Assembly (NCBI GenBank): GCA_013398015.1
Contig: VZRR01011463.1
Span: 1,214,029-1,278,028 of the forward strand
Direction of reading: 5' to 3'
Length of the DNA: 64,000 nt
DNA from: Oreocharis arfaki
Taxonomy: Eukaryota > Chordata > Aves > Passeriformes > Paramythiidae
The notes beneath the pieces are model-generated. The model searched no databases. It saw only the letters and a program-made list of their open reading frames with translations, and was not told the origin of the DNA. Positions 50,343 through 63,429 of this stretch are shown here, in pieces. Both the position numbers and the translations under genes were made by a program. Within the stretch, counting starts at the first letter, position 1; every line of letters begins with the position of its first letter.

Positions 50343-53300
50343 TTTAAATTCATTGTCCAAAACACTTTGGGGGAGCAAGGCTTGAAGAGGCAGCAAGATC
50401 AAATGCAGGTAGTGGTGCAAAATGCCAGGCAGTGATGCTGGGGATGGCCCTGCTCAAGAGCAGCGTGTCCCTGCCCTCCCTCCCATGCCAGGGGGCTTCA
50501 GACCCCTGTATTTTGTTGCTGTTATTCACTTATGGGTGCATGATATTAACGTTTGTATCCAAATGTAAATACCTCCCACAGGAGCCAAACACAAACACGC
50601 TGATTATACAGTGTCTGGGGCACAGCCCTAGTAACAGAGATAAAAATCAACACATCCAGGGAACAAGAAAGAAAAGGCAGTGCAAGAGTGAGTCAGCAGA
50701 TGTAAGCAATATGTTAGTCAGGCAAGCGTTTCTGAATGCACCACGAGGCTGCTCACGCTGCAGACAAAGTCACAGCCCCGATAACCTGGAAGACCACCCT
50801 GGTATGAAGGCCCCCACTCTTGGCAAGGGGACCTCTAAATTTTCAGACTAGTTTTGGGAAGGCTTTAATGTAGATTTTTCCCATTGCCCTCACCCTGCCC
50901 CCATCCTTAAGCCTGAGAAAGGAAAAAATCTGTGCCGTGTTTAGAAAGACAGCGATGTGAGCATGGAAATCAGGTAAAGCAGAGGAGGCTGGCTGTGCTG
51001 CTGTGTCAGGTGTCAGGATAAAGGCTGCAGGTTTCCAGGATTAGCCTGGTCACTTTGCAGGCCATGAAATGCTCCACCAAGCCTGTTTAGCCTGTGGTTT
51101 GGCTCTTCCTCCTGCCAGCCTGCATTTCTCTGCAAAACAAGTGACTGAGTGCCTCAGAGTACTGCCGTGGCATGTCCCCATCAGCAGTGAACCTGCACAA
51201 CAGCCGTGGGGAGTGGGGCTGCACCGCTCCTCTCTGGGCCACACACATCACAACCCACTGCACCGAGTCCAAGGGACACAGCTGCAGAAAGCAGTGAGGG
51301 GGAAGAAAAAGCAAGGCACGAAGCCAGGAAGTTTTACAGAAGTCACTGGATTTCACGTCACCAGCAAACTTATTTGCAGTTTTTCTGATCTAAATCCTGT
51401 TGTTCCGCCACTTTGAAAACGCAGACTCTAATTAACTCACATTCTTATATACTCAGGCGCCTGAAGGATACTTGCTTTTGTAAATGATATTTATAAAGCA
51501 AGAGCTATTTAATACCTGCTTAACATATATCCATAACCTTCAGAATGTCTCCTATGAGTCAACACAGCCTGACTTGAAATGACATCTTTCCTCTCTCTGT
51601 TCTCTAAGGCTTTCTGCAGTGTACAGCCACTACCCCAGAGCACGGCAGAAGGCAGCCTAAGACATTGCTCATATTAACTCGTTCAACACTGGGTAGTTTT
51701 ATTCTGGAAGAGGAGCACTTGCACAGAGAGGACTGCATGTAAGCCCATCTCTGGGAAACAAGGCCTCTGCAGTTCAGTCTTCATGCTTTCTAGTGATCTC
51801 CCATATATAACCATTTACTCCACAGCCAAATCCTGCATTTACAACTCTTCACTGGTATTTCTGCAGGAAGCCTGTAGGCTGGCGGCTTAGTCCAACCTCA
51901 GCAGCACTCAGATTTCTATCTGCACCAAAGCTACACGTAATGGTAGAGCCGTCTCATTACTCATCCACAAAAATTTACATCCTCTTCCCATTCACATCAC
52001 AGATACATCTCTCACTGACTTGGATGACTCCCAGGCCCCAATTTCAATAATGAAGGTCCTTGACAGTCTGTAGTTCTCCAGACGGGTGCCTTACCCACTC
52101 TTTGAATGAAGCAGGTCAAGCAGGATAGTCTAGGGACCAAACCACAGAGCCTTATCACAGTAGACTGTGGGATCCAGCTAGAGAGGGAAGTTTGTCCAAT
52201 TCACAAGAGTGTTTGTCCTCACTCCTGCAGCTAGAACGAAACAGCTCAGACTGCTCGGGTGCAATATTTTGGGCACACGAGCACCTGAGTATACATGCCA
52301 TCATAGGTACTACTTAGGACACATCACCTCCATGCCGTGCTTTCTCCAGGACTGCTTCCAGGAAAGCTACACAGGCAGCCTGCAGGCAAGGCAGCTGGAG
52401 CAGTGGGCCAGTTTACTGCCTCTGCTGGTCCCTTCCGCTCTGCCACTGGAGATCACGGTTCCAGGAGGAAACACGAAAGACAGCTCAGTTTACCCAGCTG
52501 TAGCAGTGCTTCCACGTGTGAGGCATGGGGCCGAAGTTCAGCCCTGGGAAGCAACTCCATTGCCAACGAACCCAAGGCAACCCACCCTGATATCATCCCC
52601 TTGTGTAACCTGGCTGACAGGTTGCCTCACAGACTGGCTGACATTCAAGACGGAGCATTTGATCCAGCAGCCAGGAAAAATGCATGATGGTACGAACTTT
52701 GTATCTCTTTATATCTGTTCATGCAATGGGAGACTCTCCAAAGTTTTGGGAACTGAAGTCTTGCCTTCTTTTAATGCCACACAGGACTTGGGAGCTAAGA
52801 AGAGAGACCTCAGCTGAAGTCTGGAAATGGTCATTTTCATCTGGGAAGACTTCCAGCTGCAATGGCTTTGGGCAGCTCTCAGAGCAGCCCTTGTGACTGT
52901 GCAGATCCACCACTTTCAACGCATCCTTCCTGTTCTTAGAAATGCTACATTATAGAGCTTTCTGTCATTAAAGCATCTAACTCACCAAGAATGTGACTGC
53001 AGCATTCTGTCTTGACCTTAGCAAAGGGAAAAAGGATACTTAAAATACCCTAACTCTTCACGGTAACACAGTGAACACAGATGCCCCTCTTTCAAGATGT
53101 ACAGCTATTTTACAACATAAGAACTACCTGAAACTCCATTGAGTCAGGACTCATTCTTGAAAATTTAAACAAGGTAAGTGGGTTAAAGATGTCTGAAGTC
53201 AAATTCGTATCCCCTGTAAACTATCTAGTTTAATGGAAAGGAGTCTAACTCTCTGCCAGCAATAAATATGGATCGTAACTAAGGTCATCAGGACACAGCC

Positions 53301-55667
53301 TATGAAGAAAATGCTGCATAATCGTAAAAGCATAGGCAAGATGCCTGTGGTCTGTCAAAAATCTCCCTCAATCCTACATGCCATTTTATTGGAAGCAATG
53401 AAAACTGCTCACAGTACTTGCAACAGTTCACTGAGATACAGCAAAGGACCACCCTCAGGATCTTACACACGTAGCATGCCTACCCTGGAGCCACCAGCAT
53501 TCGTTAGGGAAGATGCTCCACGACACCCCAACAGCTGAAGTCACAAGGACTGCTAAGGCAAGGAGAGCATTTGGAAAGCCTGAGGCCAAAATCTGCATTC
53601 CCAGCTTTAATGCCGATACATGATAGATGCTAACAGATCCTGTCTTGTTACCCTAGTCCATTTCTCTTCTCCATCAAGGGCATGCCACTACAGAAAGCAG
53701 AGGAAGGAGCTCTGCTTGTTCACTCCACAGTAAAAAGCTGTGGTAGCTCTTCCAGTTACGATTTCTCTCTAATCTCTGGATTGCCCATATTATCAGCCTG
53801 GTGTATATTTTTTTCTAAACATAGGCACAAGTTATTTTCTCTTCATTTTATCCTAACATCTTTTTCAATTATTCCATTTACAGTAATGACACATTTCAAA
53901 ATATGTGAATTGTCATAATTGTTTTACATACCAGATGCTACATTACATTTAGCCAACACGTAAGTTTAGGAACTAAATCTTTTACACTGAAGTCAACCAC
54001 TGTTTTACTGTGAACTTTACTCAGTATTTTTCCACTTAGCGACTCGAAAGTGGCATTTAAAAGAGAGAGCCCTTTTATACCAGTATACGATGGGGCTGTG
54101 GAAAGCTCCAAGCAAGCACTCTTCTTTGGTTATTATTGCCTTATTCCAGAAATCGAGAACCAAGTGACTTTATCAGAAGGTGGCAGCGGGACTACTCTGA
54201 TGCAGTGCTCTTTCTGTTCAGCAGGAGACAGCTCAGGGCCAGGCTGTGCTGCCCAGCTCTACCAGCCCAACACCAAAACACGTGCCAGCTGTTTCCCACC
54301 CTGCATGGTGTTTTACGGAAGCATCCACGGCTTCCCCAGCCACCTGTGCTGCTGACTTGACTGCTCCTAAAGGGGAAAAAGACATACAGAAAATGAAAGA
54401 GGAATGGGCAAAGGGTGGTAGAAAGTAAAAATCAAACACGTATCTGAAAAAAGAAGAAAATGCATTATGGGGGAGAAGAAGGAAGAAGGATCAGGAGAAA
54501 TAACTACGGTCTAGTTAGCTCCCTGAGTCTCTACATTTGGTAGCAGAGGGAGCGGTTTTACAATAAAACTTACTTCTCTCAGCTGCCCACTTCCTGATGA
54601 CTCAGAAACCTTATATAGCAGGCATGTGTGGTCAGAAAAATGCCATCACCACAGCCTGCAAGGTGCTCCTAGAACCTGAATGAGTGAACAGCAATATAAA
54701 CTGTCTGTAATCACCAAATACCAAAATCTCAGACATTAAACAAAACATCCCGAGGAGGATCAAAAGACATCGTATGTGCAAGGATCTGGAAAGGGCATCC
54801 ACTGTAACTGCCATCTTTATGCAAGGGCACCATTACACATTACATGAGAGGATCACCACTCATGAACATCAGGGGCCTGGTTTTCAGAATGTTTCTTGCA
54901 GCAAAATGTTTTCCTTTATTTCCTAACAAGTGTGAGCATCCTGGGTACAAGAGTCTTGTGACTGTCTGGCTCCAAATGTTACAATAGGAATATCTAGTGT
55001 TGATCCCATCTTTCAAACAAAATTTTGAAATCTGTCCATGATCTCCTAATATAGGAGAGCAGCTCTTGGAAAATGCTGGAAAGCATATGTGAATTTCCTA
55101 AAAATGAAAAATACACATTTCAGTCATGATACTAGAAGTTAGTGAACAAGTATACAGTGTGCTATAACATTACTTTTCTTCATGATCTTTGGCTGTTTGG
55201 AGCCATTCTCTCTCCAATGGAACAGAAGCAAAACTCCCCACTGGGCCACAGAGGTGGTGGCAACATATCTGCACAGATCTGGCTCTCGTAGTCCAAGCAA
55301 TAATTTACCTAAATCTTTTAAAAAATAGTGAGTTTTGTCTGCCTGGCCTACTAATCCTAAACTAAACCCACAAGCTTTTAGGGATAAGACAAGAGTTCTT
55401 CACTGCATCCATGGGCAGTGCGTTGCCCAGAAGGAACCTTGCCTAGCATGAGACACCCAAGTGAGATTTAAAAATAATGTATTTAACTCCACAGTATTTA
55501 CAGAGTCCTAAAACAACAAATAATGATGTAACAAAATAATCTGATCATCTGTGTACACTGCCATTGCAAGAGGCAATGTCGCTTCCAGATAGTTGTCATG
55601 TGAACAAAAATAGTATTTTCTTTATCAGGTATGTGATCAAAAAGAGATATTTAAGCACACAGGAGCA
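50343..55667. other. Intron sequence, no gene
   Basis: Contains the longest frame of the window (52209-52817, plus strand, 202 codons) overlapped by a 116-codon frame in another phase. Neither shows a known domain, compositional regularity or flanking splice signals that I could support. Confidence 0.55.
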
Positions 55668-55740
55668 GTCAGGTCAGATCAAAGGCTGAATTAGGCCAGT
55701 ATCTTGTTTCAGACAGTGCCACCAGCAATATCTTGTGAAA
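55668..55740 (+). repeat. Sauropsid interspersed repeat, class uncertain
   Basis: GGTCAGATCAAAGGCTGAAT followed by TAGGCCAGTATCTTGTTTCA and GACAGTGCCACCAGC resembles a dispersed motif of bird and reptile genomes (agaccaaaggtccatctagc..., cagtatcctgtctc..., gacagtggcc). I cannot name the family with certainty. Confidence 0.4.
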
Positions 55741-55927
55741 AACTATAATGAGGAAATGCCCTCATAAAATAACATAAAGACAACATTATCCATCCTGAAA
55801 TACTTCTACTTGCTAAACAACCTGTTTCATGATGAGTCTGAAATCAGTGCTGCACACTCTCAGCAGCAGTTCCACTGAGCACATCCTCACAGCTTTTGCT
55901 TTTACCTAGGAAAGGCAGTGAAATCAG

Positions 55928-56060
55928 GCGGGGTTTGGGCTGGCCGCCCATGAGCACAGAAGAAGCCATGCGCACATGGAGCGGGACGGATCCTCGTCCA
56001 CACCTGCGGTCGGGGCTGAGCTGCAGCAGGGTCCAGGGCAGCCGGCAGCCACAGAGCTGC
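55928..56060. other. Small isolated CpG-dense patch
   Basis: About nine CpG dinucleotides occur in 130 bases, with GC-rich sequence around GGCCGCCCATGAGC and CCTGCGGTCGGGGC. Several short frames overlap it in different phases, as GC-rich DNA tends to give. No exon could be assigned. Confidence 0.45.
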
Positions 56061-59000
56061 TGTGCCAGCAGAGCAGAAGTCTTTGGGAAAGTCAAGGTAG
56101 ACAAGAGCATCTAGACATCCATGTGGTGGACAAAACAGCTTGGAGTTTTCTGCTTGGCTGTGAAGCCAAGGAGGGTGAGGAAACAAGAAGGAACTGAAAT
56201 GTAAGGTGTCTACATAATTTCTTGCTAACAACTAACGTTTCTGTTGCTTGTGACCTGCAAAGACATGGAAAAGGAGTTGGACAGCCAGCTCCTCCAGAGA
56301 AAACAAAAAGGAAGAAAAGCCACAGCTTTCAGCTGCCTGGAGATGATGTATGTTGGCAACAACAAAATTCCCATTAATGTTTACAGAGGACCTGCATTCA
56401 GAAGAATCATATCAGGGGACATAGAGGATAAATTCCCAATTAAAGCTAAAAGGAAAATTACATAAGGAAAAAGACAGACTTTGTAAACACTTGTTAATAA
56501 ACCCACCATCTGAATGGCACAGTGCAACAACTTTGGCATCTCACTTTTGTTTATACTTAGGGGATTTTACTGTTATCTTAAGCAGCTCTTAATGGCTGTA
56601 AGTAAATAAAAAGAGAAAAAGGGGAAAAAAAAGAAAAGTGAAACTCAGGCAATTTTATTAGTCAGAAGTTAAGACTCCTCAATAATAGCATTCTGATATT
56701 TTTTCAAAAATTAACTTGGCCCATTGCTTCTTCCCCTTAAAACATTAATTGGCACTCCCTGAGATTGTTCTTTCCAGGTGTATTCATACTAGTGATGGCT
56801 CAAGACATATAGAGCAGACATTTGTTCTTAATAACACTCTTGATTGACCTTAAGTTTTATGTATAGGGGTAACTGAGGCCATCAGATATCAAAATCAACA
56901 CGTTCAATTTGACGAGCTCACAACCTGGATGATGTCCAAATAATTTTTTACTCGCTTTGCAGACTTCACATACTGAAACTAATTACCAACAAATTTTAAA
57001 AATTCTATTTAAAAGTTATCATCAGATGTGTAACAGTCTGAAGTTTTATTGGACTATTTGAAGAACAGCTCCTTTCATAAATTTGCAATTCAAAATGGTC
57101 TGGACTTTTGCAGTTTAATCCCATGACACCAAAACTAAACTGCCTTGCCTCTAATACTACAGCAGCTCTTCTCAGTCCTCAGTTACCACAATCAAGGAGA
57201 CAAACTTTGCCCCTCGTCCTTGGCAAGAATAAAGTATTCTTCACTCCTAGCACAAGAGTAAAGCTGCATAGTAATAATGGAAGACCAATATGTTTTCTAT
57301 ACTGTTTTAGTGTAGCTATATACAGGCCTTACCACCTCAGGATCACCTTTGTGACATGGCAGAAAACCAACTTTGAATAGCCCCAGAAATTAATTGTTCC
57401 CTATTTTACAGCAGAGGAACTGAGGCATAAAGAGAAATTTTCAGAGATGACACAGGTCCTTGATTTCCATAGAAATGATGGGACTCAGGCACCTGACTGA
57501 CGTCCAACTTCCAAAAGATGGCTATGGCTGCCTTCAGTTTAAAGCCAGGCTCCCCATATCCTGAGAGATACCATTCCCCTGCATGCCATGCACTGCATAA
57601 ACCACTGCCTGTGCTCTGCAAAGTCCCAAATCCCTTGGCATGAGGTAGACCATTGGCTTGCATCTCCCCTTCTTCTTCCCCACTCTGAATACCAGCTCTT
57701 TCCACAGGAGGTCAAGGACTTCTCAGCAGATGCAAGCTCTGCCCATCATTTCATGCCATGTCTGCTCTGTAGGACTTGGGTCCCTTCTCTAGGCAAACTC
57801 AGGTCATGTTGCTTTTGGAGTCCTTCCAGCCTGCTCCGAGTCTGTAAGCAAAATTCACAGCAAAAATATTTGTGTCCTCGCAAGAGTCAACAAAACTCGC
57901 AACTGACAGTTTGCAGTGGAGCACAGTGCAAGGCACACGGTGAAGGACAGTATCACGTACCATTGCTACTCTGGATCTGAGGGCAATCGTAACATTTGCA
58001 AACCTTGCACATGAACTGATAAAATTTTCTCCTGCTATTAGCCTGGGTGCAGCCTCGCTGTTTCCTGTGCTGCTGACAGCTTGCGAAATGTTTAACTGGT
58101 TGTCCCTGCAGAGCTCCCCATGAGGCTGCACCAGCCTCCCCTAGTGAATTCAGGAAGCCCCAGGAGATGTGATACTGTGACAAGCAGGAACAGCACAGCT
58201 TGTAGTAGCAGTAGTCTGGGTCACTTTGGTCAGTGATGGGCCAGCACGGTAGAAAACAAAACCCTACCACTCCAACCCAGGACAAGGCTCAAGTGGGCTG
58301 ACAAAACTGTTGGCAAGAAAAAATTCACTGGGTAGCAGTACACACAAACATCTCACATGTTTATATAGCCTAAGCCAGTAAAAAGTTTATTTTATATTTC
58401 AGACAATGCTAATTTACAGTTTAAAATAATCTTTTAATCTCTGCTCCTTTCCATTAAAAGACAAAACACCTAAACTCTTAACTAAGCTTTCCAAAAAGTG
58501 TTTTGGAATGTCTATGTTCTTGAATGTCCATATTCCCTTCTGAAAATGATGGCAAGTTCCTAAATTACTCCTAGCTCCACTCCTACAAGTTTATTATTCC
58601 CAGAAGTACGTGGTGTTTCACAAAGCAGAAGAGACGTCTTCACTCTCAAGAGGTTTAAAATCACAGAAGCAACATGATGACAGATGTGTTCATACTCTAG
58701 GGACAGAGTAAACAAAAGGCTGATGCCTATGTTTCAGTGGTAGGCTGAATCCAGAAGACATTGATGTATTTATCTTCAGGATGATGTTTTGGTGTCCACC
58801 ATATTTTTAATTTTTTTTTTTCCCAAGCCCACCCAGACAGAAAACACCTGAACCCTGAAAGGACATCTGTTGTTACTCCTCATAGACTCCATCCTTTCAT
58901 TTTCAAGGAGCCAAAAGCCTGTGATACTCCAGTACATCAGTCTTCGGCTCAGAAAGGCCAGCAGGATGAAAGAAAGGCAAAGAACTGGGTGTCCTCTAAT

Positions 59001-59999
59001 CTCTGCCATGCACTGGTGGCCCTGTCAGCTTTATGGCCAGTTTGCGCAAGAGAGCAGCCAAAATCCCCTCTGGAGAATGACGTGTGGAGGTAGGCTAAAT
59101 CCTTGGGCCAGCTGAATTCTGCTCAAGTAAAACAGTCTCTCTGTGGAAAACAAGTCACATCTTTCCTTTGAGTCCTTGCTGCAGCACAGAGGAAAGTACA
59201 GGGTGACTGCAGCGTCCCTCTCTACATCCTTCACTTGGCATCTAGCAAGAGCTCAGGAGAAAAAAAAAAGTAATTTACATCAGGTTTTGGCTGCTACGCA
59301 CATATGCCTGGAGAGATACGCTCACAGCCTCTCACTCTTGATTTCTGCATGAGGTAAGAGCAGCTTAAGTGGATGAGGAGAGCTTGTTCTGCATTTAGGA
59401 AACAAACCTGTCTAGGAGGATGGTGCTTGTGTGAATTATTAAAAGGCAAGTGCATTTACAAATCCAAATTAGCTGACCCTTTGCCCTTCCACACCTATCT
59501 CTAGTTTTGACTTGGAAGAAGATCACACCAAAGGATAAATTTCTCTCAGCAGCGGCTACATTTTCTGCCTCTGCCACACAGAAGTTTTGGTAACAAAAGG
59601 TTAAAAGTAACTTCCCGCACAGATGTTTTCTTTCAGTACATAAACATTTATCCTCATCTAAGGTCCACAAAGTTGATTTCAGAATCGAGTTTGAGTTGCC
59701 AGATCTCTTTTAAACCAAAAAATTCCCAGCAGTCCTTAGGCAGTCCTTCTCTCTTTACTGAATCATTACTTCTGTTAATTATAACAAAACCAGCCAGTAT
59801 CTGCAGCAGAGCCCAGCAGCTTTTTTAGGGAATAACCAGTTTCACTTTCATCCTGCTCATCCTGCCTCCACTGCTACCTGTGAGCATGCTGCCGGCTGCC
59901 AAGGGTTAAACCTTGTCTTTTCAGGAAGCAAAACAGGAGAAGCAAGAGAGGGAGGAGAGAGGAGAGCCTGCCCAGGGCAGCAGCTGGCAGGAGGACATC
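56061..59999. other. Intron sequence, no gene
   Basis: Unique sequence with a MIR-like fragment. Pyrimidine runs near 58805. No exon recognised. Confidence 0.55.
57390..57490 (+). repeat. MIR-like fragment
   Basis: CCTATTTTACAGCAGAGGAA and ACTGAGGCATAAAGAGAAAT resemble the 3' half of the MIR consensus (cattttacagatgaggaaac, then a gaggcacagagag-type stretch). The match fades after about 57450. Confidence 0.4.
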
Positions 60000-60290
60000 A
60001 CGCTGGAGCAGAGATGTCCGGCGCGCTGCAGCAGCCGGCAGAGCAGCGGACGAAAAGTTTCTGTGATTTTAGGCAAGCCCTGACGTGACGTCAGCTCTCC
60101 CAGATAATCTCAGCGCAGTCAGCACAGGCCTCCTGCCTCCCCATTGGCGAGCCCCTCGTCAGCAGACATCTGAAGATAATTATTATTGGCCAGACAATTA
60201 TAACAGGAACGACTGTCACTTCGTGCTGATGCCCGAACCTGGTGCTCTGCAGCACGATGGAGAAGGACTCCGGCGGTCACCACTCCATCC
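60000..60290. promoter_or_regulatory. CpG-rich element with CRE and two inverted CCAAT boxes
   Basis: A palindromic cAMP-response element TGACGTCA lies at 60086-60093, overlapped by a second half site (TGACGTGACGTCA, 60081-60093). ATTGG, an inverted CCAAT box, occurs at 60143-60147 and 60185-60189. Read on the minus strand the order is CCAAT, CCAAT, CRE, then GC-rich sequence, which is a common layout of TATA-less promoters. CpG is far denser here than in the flanks. It could be an alternative first exon/promoter of ELOVL6, a promoter of an antisense transcript, or an enhancer. No start site or splice donor is proven; CAG|GTAGCA on the minus strand near 59877 is only a possible donor. Confidence 0.45.
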
Positions 60291-63200
60291 AGGCATTTCT
60301 GTCACTTTGCCTTTCCTAAGCACTGGTCAGTTTTTGCTGCCTCACTGGCTGCAGCTGGGAATCGGGATCTCAATGCTACGACACTTTTTGCTGCATGTCT
60401 GACAGAACCACGAATTTTCTCCAAAAATATTAATATACTTACCCATAAGAGATAAAGGACTAGAGCTGCATTAATTCTCAAGCAGCAGTTTAAAGAAAAA
60501 AAAAAATCCTCTGCAGACTATTTACTTCATACCACTTCCCTCTTTGAAGAAGTTTGGGAAGAGGTGCTGGGAGAGTTCGATTTGAGAAATCATTTTAAGC
60601 AATTATTTTAATAAACATTTGACTTAATCCTGAACATACTGAAATCATACCTCTCATGGCTTGAGCACAATATGACAGTATCTTAAAGTGATACTGTATT
60701 TTATATTTAAAGCTACTCAATGGCACTATACTTAAACATGTATCAACAACAGCTTTCCCACAACATAAAGTGTAAGGAGTTTCATGACAGTAAATGGACC
60801 TGCTGTTCCTTAACCTCCTGAAATTCTGCCATCGTTAATTTAGGGAAGGCAACTAATTGGCAGCTCTTACCATCAGAGACCAGCAGGCTGCAGGTCCATC
60901 TTTGCAGCCTCCAACCTCGCTCTGCCACTCCTGCCTCCCTGCATGAGAACCAGGCATACCATAAAGGAGTGCACAAATATAAAGCCAGGCATTCAGGGAG
61001 GCATGAAACCCATCAGCTCAGCAGTATCAGGCAACAGACTATCCATTTCTCCTCTGGGTCAAAACACCATCCTCTCTACAGCACTGCTAGTCCAGTCCCA
61101 AGCTCTAAAGAGGTCTCAGTGTGATGCATGTTGCAGGATGGGGTCCTCCATACAGTGAAGCAGGAACATCTGGAATGAAGCAAGGAGGACCTCATTCACT
61201 GCCATTAGACCAATATGCCATCGAGATGGGATTTTCAGGGACAAATGGCAGCAAGGAAATAAGCCCCAGGATGGGGAAGAAAAGCCTGAGTGCCAGCTAC
61301 TGCTGAGGGCAGAGGACATGCACTTGCCCCAGGGAGTGATGGAGCTTGGAGCAGGCTCAAAGGACCAAGACCTCAAAGGAGGGGCAAGCCTTGGCTGAAC
61401 AGAACCGGACCTTGCACCATGATCCTTCCCAACCAACCATACCAGTACCTAGGGGAGTATGCCACTACCCCCAGGCTTTGCATTCAAGCTTTTCCAGCTT
61501 TAGGCTTACACAGTTTTAATTAGAAGGGCTTGATGGTGCTTTAACCAGCTCAGAACTCAGAGGATATGTAAAAGGATTCACGTCCATCCTCAAACTAGGC
61601 TACATCTTCATATGCGACCTAGTCAGACTCCAAAGATACATCTCAAAATCCCAAAGTCAAGGTCAACACCTTAGAGCCAAATTCATGCTCCCTAACACCC
61701 CTACAGCCTTTTTTTGGTGTGTGTGTATGTTGCAAGGTAACAAGACGTAGTTCTGAGATGAGGTAAAATAGCAAATGCCACACCTAGAGAATTTGTTTAC
61801 CTTCATGTTAGACACTGTAATAGTATTGCACCCTAATTTAAATAACAATTACAGTATAAAATCCTGCCATAGTCTTTGCTTAAGCAAGTCCCCCTAGTGT
61901 GTCTTCCTGCTCAAAGAGCGTATTTATCCCTACAAACTACTACTTAATAACCTCATCTGGGATGGCTCTTACGTTAAGGACGTGTACATTAAGGCTACTC
62001 CTACAAAGTCCAGGAGCCATGGTCCCATTGATGTCTGCACACACAAAGCTATTGAGTCAACCTGACAGGAAGTAAAAAAAGCTACTGTATTTTACCAGTT
62101 AAGCTCCCTGCAAAACTCAAACACTTGAACAGGACCTGTTTCATTAAGCAAATGCATTTCTTAAAGATAAAAATGCACAATTTAACCTGGAACTCAGAAG
62201 AGTCTTCAGCAGCATTTTCAGGAAAAGCCTGCCACGATAGAGACCTCAGAGGGCACAGCTCCATTTCCAGAAACATTCCCAGGACACAGGAAGATTCACA
62301 TTCATGAGAATCAAAGCTATGAATTCATCAGTACCTTGAGAGAAGGTGAAACTAGACTGAAAAGCATGTGGACATGTATGATTGTGTTTCTTTATCTGTA
62401 CAGCAGCAGCGTAACACTGACGGTCTCCTCTGAACCTGGGAAGTGGGAGCCTGGCGCTACGGAATCCCAGCTGGCAACCTCTGCAGCACATGAAACTGCC
62501 AGGGAGATTTTAATAACACTGCTTAGTATTTATGTAGTACCTGACATCTTCAAGGCACTCGGGAAACATTACCAAAGTCATTAAAGCACCTCGTAAGGGC
62601 ATTTCAGCGTTATTATCCCCCACTCCCCTGGTCTTTCTCTGCTGGGGAAACTGAGGCCTAGGAGAAGTTATGTAAGGTTCCCAAGGTCACATCATGAAGC
62701 ACAGGAGAGCCAAAGAAAAGATGCAGGAGTGCTAGTTGCTAGGCATGTTCCTTAAAATAAACTGCATCTCTCCTGGGTTATTTGGCTATTATATACACTC
62801 ATGTATCACCCCCTCCATCCTCTTTTACCAGCATGTCCTATTCTGATGCCAATTTTCTTCTGGAACATGGACAGAATGGGAAGCATCCAATACTCCCAGC
62901 CCAAGAATATCTATGTGGTCTCCTTTCCCCTGAAAGGTGAGTGAAACCAAGCACCCCTCAAGAGGTAATGAGCTCGCCTGCAGAACAGGGAGAGATGTAC
63001 ACGCACTTAAATGGTCATTTTAATTATACTGCCCTTAAAAGTCCCCAGACAAGTCACTAAAGGATTCTAGCAAATCCCTGAGATCTACCTAGGATCCTGG
63101 ACCATTCTGCCCTACAAATGTAGACACCAAAGCCTGGGCCCAGAGACAGTCCTATCCTGCCACTGTCACATGAAGGTGGCATGGGCAAGGTCCTCACTCG

Positions 63201-63429
63201 GGAGCTCAAAAGGGCAGACAGCCCTGCCAAGGGAGGGCATGCAGGCAATGGGAAAGCTGGGGGCTAGCTGGGGAGAGAGACCACAGGAGCAGCAGGAAGG
63301 GCAAGACTGGGCACTAGGCGAGGGTGGTCAGGGACAGTGCATGAGCAAAGCATAGGTGAATGGGGGCAGACTGAGAACACAAGGCCCGTGCAGGTGGACA
63401 AAGCCAGGACAAGGACTGGGGCAAGGTGT
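60291..63429. other. Intron or 5' flank between the CRE element and the CpG island
   Basis: Unique sequence with a MIR-like element. ATCACCCCCT at 62805-62814 matches eight of ten bases of a sterol regulatory element. No exon could be assigned. Confidence 0.55.
62518..62715 (+). repeat. MIR-like ancient SINE remnant
   Basis: TTAGTATTTATGTAGTACCT, GCACTCGGGAAACATTACC, TTATTATCCCCCACTC, GGGGAAACTGAGGCCTAGG and CCCAAGGTCACATCATGAAG occur in the same order as in the MIR (CORE-SINE) consensus. Divergence is high, as expected of such an old family in a bird. Another CORE-SINE is possible. Confidence 0.55.
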
